A stretch of DNA of 64,000 bases from positions 1-64,000 of the forward strand of contig JAFSNB010000002.1 in the NCBI GenBank assembly GCA_017447625.1. Reading direction: 5' to 3'. Both the position numbers and the translations under genes were made by a program. Source of the stretch: Bacteroidaceae bacterium. Its GTDB lineage: Bacteria; Bacteroidota; Bacteroidia; Bacteroidales; Bacteroidaceae. How positions within the stretch are numbered: the stretch's first letter is position 1; each line of letters starts with the position of its first letter. Shown in pieces: positions 8,046-17,073 of the stretch. The notes under the pieces were generated by a model that was given only the letters and a program-made list of their open reading frames with translations, had not been told where the DNA came from and ran no database searches.

Positions 8046-8076
8046 CAAAAGTAAGGTTTTATTGGTAATTGGCAAA
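8046..8076 (-). promoter_or_regulatory. Promoter of the HEPN/MNT pair
   Basis: On the minus strand TTTG (8073-8076), exactly 19 bases, then TACTTTTG (8046-8053): a full match to the Bacteroidota promoter. The HEPN start codon lies 26 bases downstream. Confidence 0.75.
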
Positions 8077-8140
8077 GGATTTATATAGAAAAATGCAGAA
8101 TTAGTCGTCTGACACTACAAAACTGCCATTTTAGCAAAAT

Positions 8141-8596
8141 ACCTACACCCTACACGAAACGCTTGTATTTTGTTGTATATCAAAACGTTATAGTCGTGCA
8201 ACCCTACGCAAACCCTACACAACCCAGCACGATGCTAACACAAATTTGTTCGATTTTATTCACCCGTGCAGGGGTTGTGCAAGGTTTGCGTAGGGTTGTG
8301 CAGGGTTTAAGAGAGTATAAGTTGTTGAAGAACATAGCGTTAAGCCCTTTTGTGCAGGGTATGAAGAGTTTTAGAGATTTTAGAAGTTTAAGGAAGTACA
8401 AATCGAACAATAGAGGGCGGTTTTGGGGCGATTAATCTTGATGAAAATGACAAAATAGAAGGGGGAAATGGGCTTTTACTAAGGAATAAGGGCGATTTTC
8501 ACGAGCAAGATGCCAAAATTGTACAGGGTGTATGGAGCATTCGCACGAGGTCGAATGACCATTTGACCAGCATCAAAACACCATTCGACCCTGTGC
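8141..8596. repeat. ACCCTGCAC iteron-like array with a 27-bp inverted repeat
   Basis: The core 9-mer (ACCCTACAC, ACCCTACGC and complement GTGCAGGGT) recurs at about 8147, 8201, 8212, 8279, 8290, 8298, 8352, 8521 and 8588. Two clusters form an inverted repeat: 8199-8225 and 8272-8298 match at 25 of 27 positions. No gene of normal length lies in 8077-8855. The remainder (8600-8855) shows only weak short inverted repeats (CTCTCTGA with TCAGAGAG). The layout is like the CATCACC array at 162-279 but with a different core. Confidence 0.65.
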
Positions 8597-8855
8597 AAAT
8601 TGAGGACGGGCCTTAATATACAGGATTTTAGGTCTTTTAGTAACAAAAAGTCGCTTATGGGCAATCGAATTTTCTGTATTGACCGCAAAACCAAACACAA
8701 AATTGGGGTATAATGAATTGAGTCTTATAGTGTTACGACAAAAATCGCTCTCTGATAATCGCTTGTTTCGCGACGCGAGCAATTATGCGAGCATATAGAT
8801 AAATCTCAGAGAGGGTGATTGTTCGATTTGTGGGGGTGGCGGAAGTGAAAAACCT

Positions 8856-9755
8856 TTACTTTTTCTTCACAATGCTGGTTTGAGGCCAGCGGAGGCCGGA
8901 GGCAGAGGTGAGGAAGGCTTTTGCGGTGCCGAAACGGAGGAAGAGGTCGAGGCGGACGGGGAGGTGGTTCTGGTCGTCAGTGATGTAGAAGGTGACTACC
9001 TCACGCTCTTTTTGCTTATTTCCGACATATTCCACGAAGGAGAAGACGAGGCAGTGGTAAGTGGTGTCGGTGTTCTCCATCTTAAAGTCTTTCTTACCAC
9101 GATAGATGAGGGTCTCTTCCTTCACGCGCTTGCCGTCGGCCATAGGGAAGCGGAGCTTCAAGCCGGGTTTGTAGTCGGCCGGGTCGAAGGAACGGGCCCG
9201 CATCATCATGGAAACCATATCGTAGGCGCACTCGTCGGTGGTGGTTTCTGCGGTGGTGACGATACCGTCGGTGTTCACGTAACGGTGGCGGATATTGACT
9301 TTATCGTCTGCGTAACTGTACCAGGCTTCATCGACATTGTGGCTCTTGCCTTCGAGCGCGCCCTTGCGGTAATAGAGGGGAACGAGGTCTGGGGTGATGT
9401 AGGCCTGCAGGGTGTCGCGCATCATGAAGAAGCGGTCGGTGCGCTTGCTGCCCCGAGTGAGCAGTCCGCAGCGGAAGGCGGGCTGTCCCTTGTAGCTGAC
9501 AGAGTCTATGTTCAGGGTGGCGGTGCCTGCCTTTATCCAGATGAACTTCCAGTTGAAGTAGAGACGGTACTCCAGGTTCTCGCCACTGAGGAAAGCCCTG
9601 TTCTCAAAGGAGCACTGGGCAGAGAGAGAGGGGGGGAGAAAAAGGAGGAGAAAGAAAAGAAGCCCCTCTCTGGCTCCCCCCGTGGGGGGGAGAGAAGCCG
9701 TGGGGGGGAGAACAGCTGCGCGCAGAGTCGATATAATATCTTTGAAACTCATCAT
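8856..9755 (-). CDS. DUF3108 periplasmic protein
   Basis: 299 residues; the exported part begins after SLSAQ near residue 47. The DUF3108 pattern is clear: NRAFLSGENLEYRLYFNWKFIWIKAGTATLNI, RGSKRTDRFF, RDTLQAYITPDLVPLYY and EREVVTFYITDDQNHLPVRLDL. The family is found in cell-envelope settings; its function is unknown. The signal peptide is odd: between its start and its hydrophobic core stands RAAVLPPTASLPPTGGAREGL, coded by tandem G/C palindromic repeats. A very similar insert is found in the signal peptide of the GH2 enzyme at 41295. It is the last gene of the acpP-fabF-rnc-GH3 strand run. Confidence 0.85.
   Translation of the reverse strand: MMSFKDIISTLRAAVLPPTASLPPTGGAREGLLFFLLLFLPPSLSAQCSFENRAFLSGENLEYRLYFNWKFIWIKAGTATLNIDSVSYKGQPAFRCGLLTRGSKRTDRFFMMRDTLQAYITPDLVPLYYRKGALEGKSHNVDEAWYSYADDKVNIRHRYVNTDGIVTTAETTTDECAYDMVSMMMRARSFDPADYKPGLKLRFPMADGKRVKEETLIYRGKKDFKMENTDTTYHCLVFSFVEYVGNKQKEREVVTFYITDDQNHLPVRLDLFLRFGTAKAFLTSASGLRWPQTSIVKKK
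9670..9728. repeat. G/C palindromic repeats, CTCCCCCC type, in a signal peptide
   Basis: Two adjacent copies (CTCCCCCCGTGGGGGGGAG, then GCCGTGGGGGGGAG) followed by AACAGCTGCGCGCAG on the plus strand. The same unit with the same CTGCGCGCAG border stands at 41320-41365. Confidence 0.75.
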
Positions 9756-9764
9756 CAGACGAAT

Positions 9765-9859
9765 GTAAAATGTAGAATGTAAAATGTAGAATGTAAAAGA
9801 TAGACAGCGATTATGTTCAAAGGTTTAATGTTGGCCCCCCGTATCCCCCAAGGGGGGAG
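9765..9859. repeat. Period-7 tract followed by G/C palindrome
   Basis: ATGTAAA/ATGTAGA units run from about 9765 to 9799. A G/C unit (TCCCCC, AA, GGGGGGA at 9844-9858) then lies just before the stop of the lipoprotein gene. Both repeat families are adjacent here, as at several other sites. Confidence 0.7.
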
Positions 9860-9874
9860 TTGGGTTGGTCCGTC

Positions 9875-12013
9875 TTAGTTTCCGCTGCGCCGTTTGCTTT
9901 CACGTTGCATCGCGGCGTTGCGCTCGCTGTTGCGTTCCTTCTTCTTCTTCTGTTTGTCGGGTTTCTGCTTGGTGATCTTATCGGGCTTCTGCTTGATGGT
10001 GTCGATGCCGCGCAGCTCCCACTTCTGTTCCACTTCCCAGGCGGCACGCACGGGAATAACCTTCGGGAAATAGAAGGTCTCCTCAGGGAAACGCTTGGAT
10101 GCGTAATCGCCTGTGCTCCAGACGCCGTCGGCGTCAGTATCAGCAAAGCATCGCAGATAATACTCACCAGGCTTCAGGTAATAGAATTCTGCACGCCCGT
10201 CCTTGTTTGTCCGTTCCTGAGCCACAGGCTTGTCGCTGCCACTGAGTAGCTGAACAACCAAACCCGTGTCGGGGCCAATTATCTGAATGTATAGGGTGCC
10301 ATATTCCTCGGACTTGCCTACACGGAATTCCTGCTTGAAGGCTTTGTTCACGTGGCCCAACACGCCTTTCACCCCTGCGCTGTCAATCTCAAATCGGTAT
10401 TGTGTAGCTAGTTCCCACTCTGCATAAAGACGATAGGAGCGAGGGCTTCCCTCTTCCGGTTCGAACTCGAACGGTTCGGGATTCCACAGCGTATCTACTT
10501 TGACGTAGAGATGCATTGCGGTTGAGTCAGGCGGTGTAAGCACCGGCTCGGAGAATGTAAACAGGGGATTCTGGCTCGGAGTGATGTTGCCGGCGGGCTT
10601 GCACTGCACGCCGAGATATGTGGTGAGGTGGGGATTCTCCTGCGGTTTGAAGTTCTTGTCTTTCTTTGCCAACTTGCGCTGTTCCTTCTCCCACTCTGCT
10701 GTTTTCTCTGCAATCTCCTCAAGCTGGCGGGCTCGTGTCACTTTGGGAACAAGCGGCAGGGTGTCTGTGCGCCAATAGAGCTGGTGCAAGGTGTCGCTCT
10801 CGAGATAGGAGAAGTATATCTCAAGTGTGTCCTGATAGGCGATAAGAGTGTCTGGAATCCAATAGGTTACGGTGTCTCCGCGGGCGGATGCCTCGGTGAT
10901 GAAGCCTCCGTCGCCCTCGAAGTTGACACCCTGGATGCGGGGGAGGGTAGAGGGGGGACCTTCGGGTGACCCCGAAGGCACAGTGGCCGTAGCGGAATCT
11001 GGGGGCACTGTGGCTGTAGCGGAATCTGGGGGCACTGTGGCTGTAGCGGAATCTGAGGGGAGTGGCGCCGGAATATAGTTATCAGGGACGGGAGCGGTGA
11101 AGTAGGCTGTGAAATGGTCCAGGGCTTCACGCTGGATTTTCAGCAGATGACGATCCTGCCCGCTCTCTGTGAAAGCCCGAAGAACGATGTTGTCCGGGTA
11201 GAAATGGGTGTAGCCTACGGCCCGGATGCTGTCGTAGTGGGTGGAGTCGCGCCAGATGGTATCGAGACGGATATCCGGTCGCGAGTATGTGCTGAAGACA
11301 ACGGTGTCAAAGGCTATGGCCTCATTCTTCTGGCTGAACACGAAATCGCCATCTACGTCCTGAAGGGCAAAGACGCGGTAACGGCCGTCAGCAACCCCCT
11401 TAATCACGAACCGTCCGCTGCCGTTGGTGCGGGCAACACGTTCAAAGGGACGAGTGCGGAATATGGTGTCGGCATCGGCGCTGTGGAAGGCGGAGTCGCG
11501 GTAAAGTCCTACAAGCATACCTTTCACAGGTTCGAGATTTTCAGCAGAGAGGACATACCCGGCCACTTCCATCGTGTCTATGGTGGGCCCTGTGGAGAAT
11601 GAGAAGGTGTAGTTGCCCATGGGATTTCCCTCGTTGTTGTCCTCAATGGCATCGGAGAAGTCTATGGTGTAGGTGGTGTTCGCCTGTAAGGTGTCGAAGA
11701 GGTCTATGCGCACGCTCTTGCCGGAAGCGCGTACGTTGGCCATCTCCTTTTGTGGCGGTGAGACTATGACCTTTTCGGAAGGGTTCTCCAGTTTGATATA
11801 TTCGTCGAAATATATCTGGACACGCTGTTGCTTGGCATTTACGGCTTGGTTGTCAGGATAGGAACGGACCACACGCGGCGGAGTCTCGTCGTATGGACCT
11901 CCGTCGGGAGAGCCTATTCTGGCGCAGGCGCAGACGAGGAGTAGGATAAATAAAGGAATAAGGGATTCTCTCCCTGAAGAATGCGTGATATTATAAAAGA
12001 ATCCTTTATTCAT
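9875..12013 (-). CDS. Ig-like (Big_5) domain lipoprotein
   Basis: About 712 residues from the ATG at 12013; a longer form from 12025 is possible. The hydrophobic lead ends in LLLVCAC, giving a lipoprotein with lipid on C30, followed by the conserved ARIGSPDGGPYDETPPRVV of this Bacteroidota family. The Big_5 Ig-like domain comes first (about 40-130). A carboxypeptidase-regulatory-like part follows (RTNGSGRFVIKGVADGRYRVFALQDVDGD), then later domains and a Lys-rich tail (IKQKPDKITKQKPDKQKKKKE). Near residue 330 there are three 9-residue repeats (DSATATVPP) coded by a 27-bp tandem repeat. Likely an outer-membrane-anchored surface protein. Confidence 0.85.
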   Translation of the reverse strand: MNKGFFYNITHSSGRESLIPLFILLLVCACARIGSPDGGPYDETPPRVVRSYPDNQAVNAKQQRVQIYFDEYIKLENPSEKVIVSPPQKEMANVRASGKSVRIDLFDTLQANTTYTIDFSDAIEDNNEGNPMGNYTFSFSTGPTIDTMEVAGYVLSAENLEPVKGMLVGLYRDSAFHSADADTIFRTRPFERVARTNGSGRFVIKGVADGRYRVFALQDVDGDFVFSQKNEAIAFDTVVFSTYSRPDIRLDTIWRDSTHYDSIRAVGYTHFYPDNIVLRAFTESGQDRHLLKIQREALDHFTAYFTAPVPDNYIPAPLPSDSATATVPPDSATATVPPDSATATVPSGSPEGPPSTLPRIQGVNFEGDGGFITEASARGDTVTYWIPDTLIAYQDTLEIYFSYLESDTLHQLYWRTDTLPLVPKVTRARQLEEIAEKTAEWEKEQRKLAKKDKNFKPQENPHLTTYLGVQCKPAGNITPSQNPLFTFSEPVLTPPDSTAMHLYVKVDTLWNPEPFEFEPEEGSPRSYRLYAEWELATQYRFEIDSAGVKGVLGHVNKAFKQEFRVGKSEEYGTLYIQIIGPDTGLVVQLLSGSDKPVAQERTNKDGRAEFYYLKPGEYYLRCFADTDADGVWSTGDYASKRFPEETFYFPKVIPVRAAWEVEQKWELRGIDTIKQKPDKITKQKPDKQKKKKERNSERNAAMQRESKRRSGN
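10977..11057. repeat. Three 27-bp tandem repeats in the lipoprotein gene
   Basis: Three nearly identical 27-base units, each coding DSATATVP(P/S) on the minus strand. They sit next to a small palindrome (CCTTCGGGGTGACCCCGAAGG-like, 10960-10978) that codes the residues after them. Copy number could change without a frameshift. Confidence 0.8.
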
Positions 12014-12045
12014 AAATAAAAACAATTGTGGCCTATGGTTTTAGA

Positions 12046-13569
12046 CTATTCAGGAGAGTCAGCGTTGTTTAGCAGTAGCATCTCCTCGATATACGTGCGC
12101 TGGTTGCTGAGACGCGGCACCTTATGTTGTCCGCCCAGCTTGCCCTTGCCTTTGAGCCAGTCGTTGAAGAGCCCCTTGCGGGCCGTCACAATCTGCAGAC
12201 GTTGCAGGGTGATGTCTTTGAAGCGTTTGGCTTCGTAGTCGGAATTGATGCGCTGGAGTGCGCGGTCGAGGATTTCTGCGAACTGAACAGTGTTGGCAGG
12301 CGGACAGGCGAACTCTATGAGCCACTGATGGCGGCAGAAGCCGTGCTCGTCCATAAACACCGGCGCGGCTGTGTATTCCAGCACTTCCGCTCCCGTCTGT
12401 AGGCAGGCTTCCCGGAGACCCTGTTCGGCATTATCTACAATGAGTTCCTCGCCGAAGGCATTGATAAAGAACTTCGTGCGCCCGGTGATTACGAATTTAT
12501 ACGGATTCGTTGATGTGAAACGTACGGTGTCCCCGATTTCATAGCGCCATAGTCCGCTGGAGGTGGTTATCACCATAGCGTAGTTGCGTCCGGTCTCAAC
12601 CTCCCAGAGCGGAAGGACTGTGGGGTTCTCACTTTCTATCTCGTCCATCGGGATAAATTCGTAGAAGACACCGTAGTCCAGCATCAGCAGCATCGACGGG
12701 TCAGCAGGGTCATCCTGTATGCCGAAGAAACCCTCGGAGGCGTTGTATGTCTCCATATAATTCATCTTGTCCGAAGGAATCAGGTGACGGTACTGCTCGC
12801 GGTAAGGTGTGAACGCCACGCCTCCGTGCCAGAACACTTCCAGATTAGGCCACACCTCGCTGAGGTTCTTTTTCCCAGAAATCTCTACCACCCGCGACAA
12901 GACGCTCAGCATCCAAGACGGCACGCCGCTGATGCTTCGCACGTCGCGGTGCAATGCATCCTGTGCAATAAGTTCGCGTTTCTTCTCAAAATCACTGAGC
13001 AGAGCCACACGCTTGTGCGGCACACGGAGGACGTTAACAAGTGGATTTATGTTCTCGATAAGGATGGCGCTGAGGTCGCCGACGAGGGAATGTCGCAGAT
13101 TGTAGTTTGAAGCGTGGCTGCCGCCGAGGATGAGCGTGCGGCCGTCGAGTATCCGACTCTCCGGGTGCAGACGCAAGTACAAGGCAGCTGAATCGGTGCC
13201 GCCGGCATAATGAGTGTCGCGCAAGCCCTCGGGTGATACGGGGATAAACTTGCTCTTGTCGTTGGTCGTACCGCTGCTCTTGGCATACCATCGGACACGC
13301 CCGGGCCACAGGATGTCTGCCTCACCGTGGCGCATACGGTCAATGTCCTCTTTGAGCTCCTCGTAAGTGTTGACAGGCGTCTGGCTGGCCCAAGCCTCGT
13401 ATCCAAGTGAGGCTGTATATTCGTGCTTATTTCCCCATTCTGTGTCTGCGGCTTTGGAGACCAGCTTGTGCAAGACGCCAAGCTGGATGTCCTTAGCCTG
13501 AGTGGCAAAAGCATCGATCCGGCGCGCACGGCTGACGATGAACGGTCGTATAAGTGATGTGATACTCAT
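12046..13569 (-). CDS. GH3 auxin-responsive-promoter family acyl-acid-amido synthetase
   Basis: 507 residues, full length for bacterial GH3 proteins, which belong to the adenylate-forming superfamily and join acids to amino acids. Visible motifs: the phosphate-binding WYAKSSGTTNDKSKFIPVS (about 94-112), the second motif YNASEGFFGIQDD and the third YEIGDTVRFTSTNPYKFVITGRTKFFINAFGEE. The substrate in Bacteroidota is unknown. The start overlaps the rnc stop by four bases (ATGA), so the two are co-translated. A conserved neighbour of rnc in this order. Confidence 0.9.
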   Translation of the reverse strand: MSITSLIRPFIVSRARRIDAFATQAKDIQLGVLHKLVSKAADTEWGNKHEYTASLGYEAWASQTPVNTYEELKEDIDRMRHGEADILWPGRVRWYAKSSGTTNDKSKFIPVSPEGLRDTHYAGGTDSAALYLRLHPESRILDGRTLILGGSHASNYNLRHSLVGDLSAILIENINPLVNVLRVPHKRVALLSDFEKKRELIAQDALHRDVRSISGVPSWMLSVLSRVVEISGKKNLSEVWPNLEVFWHGGVAFTPYREQYRHLIPSDKMNYMETYNASEGFFGIQDDPADPSMLLMLDYGVFYEFIPMDEIESENPTVLPLWEVETGRNYAMVITTSSGLWRYEIGDTVRFTSTNPYKFVITGRTKFFINAFGEELIVDNAEQGLREACLQTGAEVLEYTAAPVFMDEHGFCRHQWLIEFACPPANTVQFAEILDRALQRINSDYEAKRFKDITLQRLQIVTARKGLFNDWLKGKGKLGGQHKVPRLSNQRTYIEEMLLLNNADSPE

Positions 13570-14369
13570 GATTCTACGACATTGGGTTCAGCTGAAATCA
13601 GTGCTCTCTCTGCTATCAGGGTGACAAGTGAATCGTCCTGCTTGAGTGTCCGAAGGGCAGCCTTGGATGCGTCCTGATGGCTCTCTTTCTTTGAATAACC
13701 TTCACCACGACCACATTCAATGCCCTCGATGAGGACTAATGAGGAGAAACGAGGCGACGAGTCACCACCTACACGTTCATCTACAATACGGAACTCCAGC
13801 CGGTAGTGGTTCTTCTGACTCCACTCGATTAGTTTGCTCTTGAAGTTCGTCTCCTTGCGTGCCATTCGGTCGATATTTATTATATCTCCGATGACGTGAT
13901 CCCGCATGAAATGCATACAGGCATCGTAGCCTCTGTCGAGATAAATAGCGCCGACAAGGGCCTCGAATGCGTTGCCGCCCATATAATTGTTGTGGGCTGT
14001 GTTGTGGGCATCCGACTGTATCAGTCTGTCCAGACCAATCTCTATGGCAAGTTTGTTGAGCGTCTCGCGCTGGACAATCTTGCTGCGGGTGTTGGTGAGA
14101 AATCCTTCGGCTTTGTCGCGGAAGTGCCTATAGACGATGTCTCCGACGATGGCGTCCAGGATGGCATCGCCCAGGAATTCCAACCGCTCGTTGTGTCCCT
14201 CTACTCCTTCACGGGACCGCATGGCAATGGACTTGTGGCGCAGGGCCTGCTTGTAGAACCGTATGCGGTGAGGATAGAATCCCAGCATTTCGTGTAACAA
14301 CAGACGAAGCTCCCTGTCCGACTGGAACGGGAGCTTCATTCTATCTATGAACGGGATGTTGAGAAACAC
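13566..14369 (-). CDS. rnc: Ribonuclease III
   Basis: 267 residues. Cuts double-stranded RNA in rRNA and mRNA maturation. The signature NERLEFLGDAILD (60-72) holds the metal-binding Glu and Asp; the second site is in NAFEALVGAIYLDRG. A double-stranded-RNA-binding domain fills the C-terminal 70 residues (EWSQKNHYRLEF ... KKESHQDASKAALRTL). It follows fabF by 10 bases and overlaps the GH3 gene. A start at Met11 (14339) is also possible. Confidence 0.97.
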   Translation of the reverse strand: MFLNIPFIDRMKLPFQSDRELRLLLHEMLGFYPHRIRFYKQALRHKSIAMRSREGVEGHNERLEFLGDAILDAIVGDIVYRHFRDKAEGFLTNTRSKIVQRETLNKLAIEIGLDRLIQSDAHNTAHNNYMGGNAFEALVGAIYLDRGYDACMHFMRDHVIGDIINIDRMARKETNFKSKLIEWSQKNHYRLEFRIVDERVGGDSSPRFSSLVLIEGIECGRGEGYSKKESHQDASKAALRTLKQDDSLVTLIAERALISAEPNVVES

Positions 14370-14379
14370 AACGTGATGA

Positions 14380-15648
14380 TTATTCGGCGTACTTACGGAA
14401 AATCACGCATGCGTTATGTCCTCCGAAACCGAACGTGTTGCTGAGAGCTGCACGGACTGTGCGGCGCTGTGCGGTGTTGAAGGTAAAATTGAGACGGTAG
14501 TCTATTTCCTCGTCCTCGTCGCCCTCTTCGTGGTTGATAGTCGGAGGAACAATGTCATTCTTCACAGCAAGCACTGAAGCAAGAGCCTCTACTGCACCGG
14601 CGGCACCGAGCAGGTGGCCTGTCATCGACTTCGTGGATGAGATGTTCAGCTTGTAGGCGTGCTCACCGAAGACTTCCTTGATGGCCTTTGCCTCACTGAT
14701 ATCACCTACGTGGGTGGATGTTCCGTGAACATTGATGTAGTCGATATCCTCAGGTGACATACCGGCATCCTCAAGCGCGTTCTTCATCACGAGAATGGCA
14801 CCGAGGCCTTCCGGGTGGGAAGCTGTGATGTGGTGAGCGTCGGCAGACATGCCCTCGCCTGCCATTTCGGCATAAATCTTGGCACCACGAGCCTTGGCGT
14901 GCTCCAGTTCCTCGAGGATGAGACATCCGGCACCCTCGCCCATGATGAATCCGTCGCGGCTGGCGCTGAACGGGCGGCTGGCGTGTGTCGGGTCGTCATT
15001 GCGGGTGGAGAGAGCCTTCATAGCAGTGAAGCCGCCTACACCTGCGGGGAAGATTGCAGCCTCGGCACCGCCACTGACAATGACATCAGCCTTGCCCAGG
15101 CGGATGAGGTTGAAGGCATCTGCCAGAGCGTTTGTGCTGGATGCACATGCAGAGCTGGTGATGTAGTTGGGGCCGTGGAATCCGTACATTATGGAGATGT
15201 GTCCGGCGCAGATGTCGGAAATCATCTTCGGCACGAAGAACGGGCTGAAACGCGGACCGATGGTCTCGGCTGTCTTGGCATAGTTGGAGACTTCCTCCTC
15301 GAAGGTATGCATACCTCCGATGCCAACGCCATAGACAACACCGATACGGTTCTTGTCAACAGTCTCCATGTCCAACTCGCTGTCCGTAAGGGCTTCACGT
15401 GCTGCTGCGATAGCATACTGGCAATAGAGGTCCATCTTGCGAGCCTCCTTGCGGTCTATGCCTGCAGCCTCTGCATTGAAATCCTTGACTTCGCAAGCGA
15501 ACTGAGCCTTGAACTGCGAAGCGTCAAAATGTGTGATAGGGCCGGCACCACTTACGCCTTTAACGAGATTCTGCCAAGTTTCCTCGGCAGAATTTCCCAG
15601 AGGCGTAACGGCACCAAGGCCTGTTACAACAACTCTTTTAAGTTCCAT
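14380..15648 (-). CDS. fabF: 3-oxoacyl-ACP synthase II
   Basis: 422 residues. Elongates fatty acids by condensing malonyl-ACP with acyl-ACP. Catalytic triad: Cys168 in TSSACASSTNA, His in NVHGTSTHVGD and His in MTGHLLGAAGAVE. C-terminal GFGGHNACVIF is standard. It follows acpP by 17 bases and forms the usual acpP-fabF-rnc cluster. Confidence 0.98.
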   Translation of the reverse strand: MELKRVVVTGLGAVTPLGNSAEETWQNLVKGVSGAGPITHFDASQFKAQFACEVKDFNAEAAGIDRKEARKMDLYCQYAIAAAREALTDSELDMETVDKNRIGVVYGVGIGGMHTFEEEVSNYAKTAETIGPRFSPFFVPKMISDICAGHISIMYGFHGPNYITSSACASSTNALADAFNLIRLGKADVIVSGGAEAAIFPAGVGGFTAMKALSTRNDDPTHASRPFSASRDGFIMGEGAGCLILEELEHAKARGAKIYAEMAGEGMSADAHHITASHPEGLGAILVMKNALEDAGMSPEDIDYINVHGTSTHVGDISEAKAIKEVFGEHAYKLNISSTKSMTGHLLGAAGAVEALASVLAVKNDIVPPTINHEEGDEDEEIDYRLNFTFNTAQRRTVRAALSNTFGFGGHNACVIFRKYAE

Positions 15649-15665
15649 GTGAAATGGGGATAGGT

Positions 15666-15974
<309 letters not shown>

Positions 15975-16032
15975 GTATTTGGCCTTTTTTTTGCTTTTTG
16001 GCATAATTTTGCGGGTAATTATATGCCTGTTT

Positions 16033-17073
16033 TTATGTGAAGCGTTCACGTCTTAGTGGATAATGGCCTCTTTGGTACTCAAACATTTCGGGGGCGGAAC
16101 GTAACTGTTCGCTGTCCTTGCGCGGGTCGTATAGTTGCAGGGTCAGAGTGTCCGGGTCGGCTGAAGGACAGAAACTCTCAGGCAGGGCGGGCGGCTGGAT
16201 TTCGAACGTCATAGGACGATTCAAGAAATGGCAGACTGCCTCCAAGGACATCCTCGTCGCATTTGCTTTGCCGTCGGCACTGTAACCGGCTATGTGTGGA
16301 GTTCCAATATATACATTTTCGAGAAGCGAGCGGTTGATGTCCGGCTCATTCTCCCAAGTGTCAATGACAGCATCACGGATTATCCCGTCCGTCAAGGCTT
16401 CTGTCAGAGCCTGGTTATCTACCACTTCACCGCGACTCGTGTTAATAACTACGGGCCGTTGCTTAAGAGCCTTAAGACGTTTGCCATCAAGCAGATGATA
16501 AGTAGGCCACGGGCCAGAGTGTGTCAGAGGAGTATGGAACGAAATAATATCACATTCATTAAGGACTGTTTCATAGGAAGCCCATTCAAGGCCGCGAGGA
16601 GCTGTATCTCCGCAAGCCTCGCGCGGCGGATCGCAGAGGAGAATTCTCTTTAGTCCCAGAGTGCAGGCGGTTTCCAGAACAGCACTTCCCACGTGTCCGA
16701 CTCCGACTATGCCAAACACGGATTTAGCCAGCTGAATGTTGCGCTCCTGTTGGAGTAGAAGAAGCGAAGAATGAACATATTGAGCTACGCTGGTCGCATT
16801 GCAGCCCGGGCAATTATGCCACTCAATTCCCGCCTCGTCAAGATAAGCAGTGTCCAAATGGTCAAAGCCGATAGTCGCGGTCACGACCAGACGAACGCTG
16901 GTTCCTTCGAGAAGGGCACGGTCGCAACGAGTGCGGGTTCTCACTATCAGGATATCCGCATCCATGACGTCAGCCCGAGTGATGCTCTGCCCGGGCAGAG
17001 CTACGACAGAATCTGCCAACTCTTGCAACGGAGGCAGAATCCAAGGGATTTTCTCGTCAACTACTATCTTCAC
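16033..17073 (-). CDS. pdxB: 4-phosphoerythronate dehydrogenase
   Basis: 346 residues. Second step of the DXP-independent vitamin B6 pathway. A D-2-hydroxyacid dehydrogenase fold with the Rossmann motif GIVGVGHVGSAV, catalytic Arg in INTSRGEVVDNQAL, Glu in the WENEPDIN region and His in YIGTPHIAGYSADGKANAT; the last stretch is typical of PdxB. It overlaps murF by four bases (ATGA) and so is its downstream partner. The C-terminal dimerisation part is shorter than in E. coli. Confidence 0.93.
   Translation of the reverse strand: MKIVVDEKIPWILPPLQELADSVVALPGQSITRADVMDADILIVRTRTRCDRALLEGTSVRLVVTATIGFDHLDTAYLDEAGIEWHNCPGCNATSVAQYVHSSLLLLQQERNIQLAKSVFGIVGVGHVGSAVLETACTLGLKRILLCDPPREACGDTAPRGLEWASYETVLNECDIISFHTPLTHSGPWPTYHLLDGKRLKALKQRPVVINTSRGEVVDNQALTEALTDGIIRDAVIDTWENEPDINRSLLENVYIGTPHIAGYSADGKANATRMSLEAVCHFLNRPMTFEIQPPALPESFCPSADPDTLTLQLYDPRKDSEQLRSAPEMFEYQRGHYPLRRERFT

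Noticed and set aside
8163-8435. 90-residue plus-strand ORF and its antisense partner over the iteron array
   Set aside because: It is composed of the repeat itself (RRVVQGLREY) and has no coding character; the repeat explains the open frame.
9875-12025. Frameshift in the lipoprotein gene near the 27-bp repeats
   Set aside because: The frame is continuous; repeats are whole codons.
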